Assembly (NCBI GenBank): GCA_913057905.1
Contig: CAJXPB010000008.1
Coordinates: 124,001 to 188,000 of the forward strand
From: an uncultured Pseudomonadota bacterium
Lineage (GTDB): Bacteria > Myxococcota_A > Bradymonadia > Bradymonadales > Bradymonadaceae
Direction of reading: 5' to 3'
DNA: 64,000 nt
In this document: positions 60,336 through 64,000 of the stretch, piece after piece
Layout: every line of letters begins with the position of its first letter
Position numbering within the stretch: position 1 is the stretch's first letter
Notes under the pieces: model-generated
What the model was told of the DNA's origin: nothing
The model's database searches: none
What the model saw: the letters and a program-made list of their open reading frames with translations, nothing else
Program-made: the position numbers and the translations under genes

Positions 60336-60674
60336 TCAGGGATCCTCGACATCGGCGTGTGGCTGAGCGCCAAGGGTTGTGCAGAGTTGCTTGTACGAAG
60401 TTTGACTGGGTTTTCCGTTCTTGCAGCCTTCTTTGAAGATCCCGATCTTGGACACCTCGCCTCTGTCGAAGAGAGCTCCAAGACACGGCTTCTGACCCTG
60501 CTCACAACCTCCATGAAACGTCAGCCATACTTTTCCCGCAAACAAGGAATTCACCCGAGCTTCATCCCAGCATTCATGGAACGTGGCTCCTGCTATCAGT
60601 CTCGGCGGACTGCCAGCGGCATTGAATTGGTTGCGGATTTTTACGCTATAACCTTGGACCTTGAGCTCTGTCAT
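60336..60674 (-). CDS. Small cysteine-containing hypothetical protein
   Basis: A 112-residue protein starting at ATG 60674, seven bases after an ACGAGGC ribosome site. It has five cysteines (for example FHECWDE, GGCEQGQKPC, FKEGCKNGK) and a basic character. No family is recognised. The good ribosome site supports it; the lack of relatives known to me does not. Confidence 0.45.
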   Translation of the reverse strand: MTELKVQGYSVKIRNQFNAAGSPPRLIAGATFHECWDEARVNSLFAGKVWLTFHGGCEQGQKPCLGALFDRGEVSKIGIFKEGCKNGKPSQTSYKQLCTTLGAQPHADVEDP

Positions 60675-61083
60675 TGGTTGCCTCGTGGAGTTGGCTAGCT
60701 GAATCTACCTCCCCCATCCACATGCGAGTCTGCCGGAAGATGAAGAAGTCGCAAATGAATCTTGGTTCAGTTTTCTGGCAAAGAATTCGGGCAGCAGACA
60801 GCCCGATCGGCCCGGACGGACTTGCCCGCGCATGTCGGGTGTATGCATCTAGTAGACCCGGCCCAGTGGTCCTCCTAAAGATCCTCGGGTCGGGAACTGC
60901 GGTCGATCCAATGTTACTGGTCGGTTCCCTGTCGGCGGCCGCCTTCGACCCGGTTCGATCGGAAGTCTGTCAGCTCCCCGACGTGACTCAGGGTCTGGCA
61001 GAACCGCTTGATCAGGACGTGGCAGCCGAGTACCGTATGGCTGAACATTTGTATCCAGTCGACCGGTGTGCGGGTTTTACGCC
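60675..61083. other. 409-bp gap upstream of the CBASS operon
   Basis: I see no convincing gene here on either strand. It must hold the promoter for the CD-NTase gene, but no clear boxes or dyads were identified. The composition is closer to the older chromosomal DNA on the left than to the AT-richer defence genes on the right. Confidence 0.45.
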
Positions 61084-62445
61084 ATGTACGACGCTCACGA
61101 TGAGCTCATCTTCTTTCACGACAATCACGTGCGTGTCCCACAGGATGAACGGGAGCAACTTCGAAATTACCGGAACCTCAACATTCAGCGATTGAAGGAC
61201 GGCCTCGATGAACTGGCCTCCGCGCGGGGCACGACGTACAGGTACCCACGAAGAGAGCGGAACCAAGGCAGCTACGCAACTCACTGCCTCGTTCAGCCTC
61301 ATCCGGACAACGGTGAGGAAGATTATGACATCGATATCGCTCTGATCTTCGGCGAAGGTGACCTTCCGGAGAGCGCGCTTCAGGCGAGGAAGCGGATTGC
61401 AGCCGCGTTCAACGAACTGGACATCTCTTTCAATGACGATCCGGAACCCCGCACTAATGCTGTCACAATTTGGTACGCCGACGGTTATCACGTCGATTTC
61501 GCCGTCTACCGGGAGTTCCAAGGGTCAGGACTGACTTCTTCGTCAACAATTGAACATGCCGGGGCCGACTGGACTGAGCGTGACCCAATGGCCCTCACAA
61601 ACTGGCTCTTCGATCAAATCCGCTTGCAATCGCCCGCTCGGAATGAGGCAGAAGTTCGTGAAAATCAGCTTCGACGGATCATCCGACTGCTCAAGTACTT
61701 TGCTCGCTCTCGCACGTCGTGGAAACTTCCTGGTGGAATTGTCCTTTCGACCCTGGCTGCGAACCACTTCGTCCCGGATACTAGTCGTGATGACGCGGCA
61801 TTTCGGAAGACCCTCCAACAAATTCACTCAAGACTCCGCGACACGACAGACGTAGCGAACCCGGTAAATAGTCATCAGAGTTTGACCGGTTCGGACGAAC
61901 ACCGCAGTGAAGTCCGCCGATTGCGCAGCAAGATCAGATCTGCGCTGGAGAAGCTGACGTCCCTAGACAGTCCGAAAACAGATCGTGCGGATGCGATGAC
62001 GACTTGGGGTAAAGTATTCAACTCAGAATGGTGGTCTGACCAGACCGAGGGAACGAAACTAGCAGAGTCAATTGCAGGGAGCCGTGAGGACAGCTGGCAA
62101 GAAATTGGGCACTCGGTAGATATCAACGCGACTCTCTACAAGGATCAAGGGGGATTTCGCCTCGGAGCCTATGCGAGTGGTCAAGAACCCCTTAACAAGG
62201 GACTGTCGATATTCTTCGAAATCGAGAATACAACGGTGCCGCGACCCTTCGAAGTACGATGGGTTGTCGAAAACACTGGTCGAGAAGCGTGCCTTGAGAA
62301 CGACGACCCAGGTCACGTCAAGGAAGGCAACGGGGAGACTGTCTGGGAGCGTACGAAATATTCCGGAACGCACTTTATGCATTGTCGGATAGTGAAGGAC
62401 GGTCGGATCGCCGCGCAGGATTCGTATGTCGTGAAGGTAAGGTAG
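61084..62445 (+). CDS. CBASS cyclic-oligonucleotide synthase (CD-NTase) with C-terminal sensor
   Basis: A 453-residue protein. The nucleotidyltransferase core has GSYATHC at about residues 61-67, the metal motif EDYDIDIALIF (D-x-D near 81-83) and a third Asp in GYHVDFAVYRE near 138. A helical bundle follows. The C-terminal ~110 residues (FFEIENTTVPRPFEVRWVVENTGREA, YSGTHFMHCRIVKDGRIAAQDSYVVKV) fit the AGS-C type sensor domain attached to some CD-NTases. On infection it should make a cyclic nucleotide that activates the effector eight bases downstream. ATG 61084 (MYDAHDELIFFHDNH) matches the usual family start better than GTG 61066. Confidence 0.88.
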   Translation: MYDAHDELIFFHDNHVRVPQDEREQLRNYRNLNIQRLKDGLDELASARGTTYRYPRRERNQGSYATHCLVQPHPDNGEEDYDIDIALIFGEGDLPESALQARKRIAAAFNELDISFNDDPEPRTNAVTIWYADGYHVDFAVYREFQGSGLTSSSTIEHAGADWTERDPMALTNWLFDQIRLQSPARNEAEVRENQLRRIIRLLKYFARSRTSWKLPGGIVLSTLAANHFVPDTSRDDAAFRKTLQQIHSRLRDTTDVANPVNSHQSLTGSDEHRSEVRRLRSKIRSALEKLTSLDSPKTDRADAMTTWGKVFNSEWWSDQTEGTKLAESIAGSREDSWQEIGHSVDINATLYKDQGGFRLGAYASGQEPLNKGLSIFFEIENTTVPRPFEVRWVVENTGREACLENDDPGHVKEGNGETVWERTKYSGTHFMHCRIVKDGRIAAQDSYVVKVR

Positions 62446-62453
62446 GGGTCTAG

Positions 62454-64000
62454 ATGGTTGCCAAAGTGATTGATGACGAATTGGACGATTCGGATCCAGG
62501 TGACGTCACCTTTCTGAGTTACCGTTACCAAGCAGCGATCACAGCGATCACGTCGTTGAAGCTGCTATCCGATGAATACTCAGCGGTCTACGCTGAACAC
62601 CTCGATGATTTGCTTGTCATTCGCGAGGACGGCTCTCGAATTGCGGTACAGGTGAAGACAAGAAAGGCGAGAAGGCATCACCTCAAGGCAAATGAAGACG
62701 AAGTTGTAAATGCAATTGACCGGTTTTACGAACTCGAAGCGGGAGATTCGAAAGATTACTCAAGATTCGTCTTCTGGACGGATCACGGTTTTTGGGATGA
62801 GTCTCGAGCTACGAGTCTCGTCTATCTCAAAGAGTTGTATGAGCGTGCTCCATCGGAACTCAGAGACGAAGAGGAGGATGCGCTGCAGTCATTTGAAGGG
62901 CGCTTACACGGTGACCTTGGCAAGATTGTCGAACGAGATATCCTCCGCGAAGTGTTCAGAAAGGTTCTGCTGAAGGATGAATCCGTCCGCCGGGACAATG
63001 CACGTGCTGTTTTGCAGAGTAAAATCGATGAGTTGGTTCGGCAACAGTATGGCACCGGTATTCACGTGGCCGCTGCAGCGAGGGACCTCATTGAACTTGC
63101 ATCATTGTCCATGGAGTACGATGAGACAGAAAAAACTGATTACTTCAGCACCCTGCACCACCCAGAAGAAATCCGGCGGCGAGCGGTTCTGGAAAGGAAA
63201 AGGATTTCCGAGCAGGATGTTCGGACTGTCATCGAGAACGCTGGGAAGGTTTCAGATGGTTCTGAAGCCGTATTTTGCGTAAAGCACTTCTCCCAAAGGA
63301 TAGTTCAGTCAATTACGCCAGGGGAGTATCCGCCGCTCGCTGAGCGGCTCGAATTCAACTTCGAGATCGACCAGATCGCATTTGATGATTCTAAATCCGA
63401 AATATGCTCTGCGCTAAAAAGACAGAGGCAGACGTTCGAGGAATTAGACAAGAAACGTAAGCAGTTCCCAAATGCGAGAATCGCCTACTACGGAATAGCC
63501 CATCTCCCGTTCGTCTTCGATGCCGGGAGGCACCTCGGAAGTTCCACACGGCCGGAGCTTTTCGAACTGGCATCCCATTCTGGCCACTGGAAGTGGATTA
63601 CTGAGCAGGGACAAGGGTTCCCGAACCTTTCGACTGATGTCGAGCCTCAGATGTCGGAAGGTGAGCCGCATGAGGTCGTTGACGTCGCTATACGGGTGAG
63701 CATCAGCGCGCTAGTTCGGGAAGACCAACTCCCTAGTGAACCTGTGTTCGATGCCAGCGCACACCTCTCAATTCCTGATCCTCAACGGTTTGTCGTAGAC
63801 AGCTTGGAACAAGTCGAGCAATACCGCGGGCAATTCGAAGATGTACTCAAGAAAATCACTCGAGCAGGCGGACACAGGACGCGTTTGCACATCTTTTTCG
63901 CGGGTCCCGTTTCCGTGGCCGTTGCTTTCGCAAGATTCATCAACGAAACAATGTTTGGTGCTGCGTGGATTTACAATTTCGACGCCGGCTACAACTGGCG
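62454..64000 (+). CDS. Cap4-like CBASS effector: DUF4297 nuclease plus SAVED domain (partial)
   Basis: The frame is open from ATG 62454 to the right edge, giving 515 residues with the C-terminus missing. The N-terminal part has FLSYRYQAAITAITSL, HLDDLLVIREDG near residue 49 and IAVQVKTRK near 65. This is the E/D...Q-x-K-T pattern of the DUF4297 PD-(D/E)xK nuclease. The C-terminal part reads IAYYGIAHLPFVFDAGRHLG, then LHIFFAGPVSVAVAFARFIN, FGAAWIYNFDAGYNW, which is the SAVED domain that binds cyclic oligonucleotides. Cap4 degrades double-stranded DNA when activated, causing abortive infection. Only the very end seems to be outside the window. Confidence 0.88.
   Translation, partial: MVAKVIDDELDDSDPGDVTFLSYRYQAAITAITSLKLLSDEYSAVYAEHLDDLLVIREDGSRIAVQVKTRKARRHHLKANEDEVVNAIDRFYELEAGDSKDYSRFVFWTDHGFWDESRATSLVYLKELYERAPSELRDEEEDALQSFEGRLHGDLGKIVERDILREVFRKVLLKDESVRRDNARAVLQSKIDELVRQQYGTGIHVAAAARDLIELASLSMEYDETEKTDYFSTLHHPEEIRRRAVLERKRISEQDVRTVIENAGKVSDGSEAVFCVKHFSQRIVQSITPGEYPPLAERLEFNFEIDQIAFDDSKSEICSALKRQRQTFEELDKKRKQFPNARIAYYGIAHLPFVFDAGRHLGSSTRPELFELASHSGHWKWITEQGQGFPNLSTDVEPQMSEGEPHEVVDVAIRVSISALVREDQLPSEPVFDASAHLSIPDPQRFVVDSLEQVEQYRGQFEDVLKKITRAGGHRTRLHIFFAGPVSVAVAFARFINETMFGAAWIYNFDAGYNW

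Noticed and set aside
60674..61195. A 173-residue plus-strand frame overlapping the CD-NTase start
   Set aside because: No domain or ribosome site, and it overlaps a well-supported gene in another frame.
1..64000. CRISPR array, rRNA, tRNA, intact insertion sequence or integrase
   Set aside because: No regularly spaced repeats of CRISPR type, no tRNA cloverleaf and no transposase or integrase motif were seen on reading both strands.

Overview
The window looks like chromosomal DNA of a GC-rich predatory or marine bacterium of the Myxococcota/Bradymonadota type (formerly Deltaproteobacteria). This is an inference. It rests on exported proteins with Asp-Ala-Gly-rich linkers and C-terminal MYXO-CTERM-like tails (GCGC-ST, hydrophobic helix, basic end), many lipoproteins with Asp-rich linkers, an NtrB/NtrC-type pair, and a high density of SEC-C proteins.

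Left part, 0-25 kb, mostly housekeeping and envelope genes. The window opens in the end of a type III secretion export-apparatus operon (SctT end, SctU, a TPR protein, a FliA-like sigma factor). It continues with a HigBA-like toxin-antitoxin pair, a methyltransferase, a Fic protein, a decayed HtrA protease fragment, a host-attachment-family protein, a Ca/Na antiporter, a family of MYXO-CTERM surface proteins (two intact, one fused in frame to a broken copy), an MscS channel operon with a cysteine desulfurase, two DUF4168 lipoproteins divergent from a sensor kinase/sigma-54 activator pair, a VOC-family protein, an MgtC/DUF4010 membrane protein and an MFS transporter. Dispersed intergenic repeats occur here.

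Middle part, 25-41 kb, lineage-specific genes. Three paralogous small lipoproteins surround an internally duplicated membrane protein that is split by a frame change at a run of six G. A kelch-like lipoprotein follows. Three SEC-C zinc-motif proteins come next, interleaved with a pRiA4b ORF-3-like protein, helical-repeat proteins and unrecognised genes. Several strong dyad or tandem operator-like sites sit in front of these genes.

Right part, 41-64 kb, a defence island. In order: an AbiEi/AbiEii-type toxin-antitoxin pair bracketed by three copies of a 56-bp palindromic element; a second VOC protein; a HipA-like kinase, HIRAN protein and AAA ATPase operon flanked by two nearly identical HTH regulators, each linked to the same 38-bp dyad; a DUF4160 protein; a giant reverse transcriptase-nitrilase fusion (DRT1-like) with a companion gene; a two-gene operon of a PhoD-like phosphatase and a 667-residue protein with nuclease-like motifs that I cannot assign to a known system; a degraded anion-transporter gene; and a CBASS operon (CD-NTase plus Cap4/SAVED effector) that runs off the right end.

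The best candidates for something undescribed are the phosphatase/nuclease-like pair at 55.9-59.6 kb and the HipA-like/HIRAN/AAA operon with its duplicated regulators. No tRNA, rRNA, CRISPR array, intact insertion sequence or replication origin was recognised. All family names come from reading the sequence, not from database searches.
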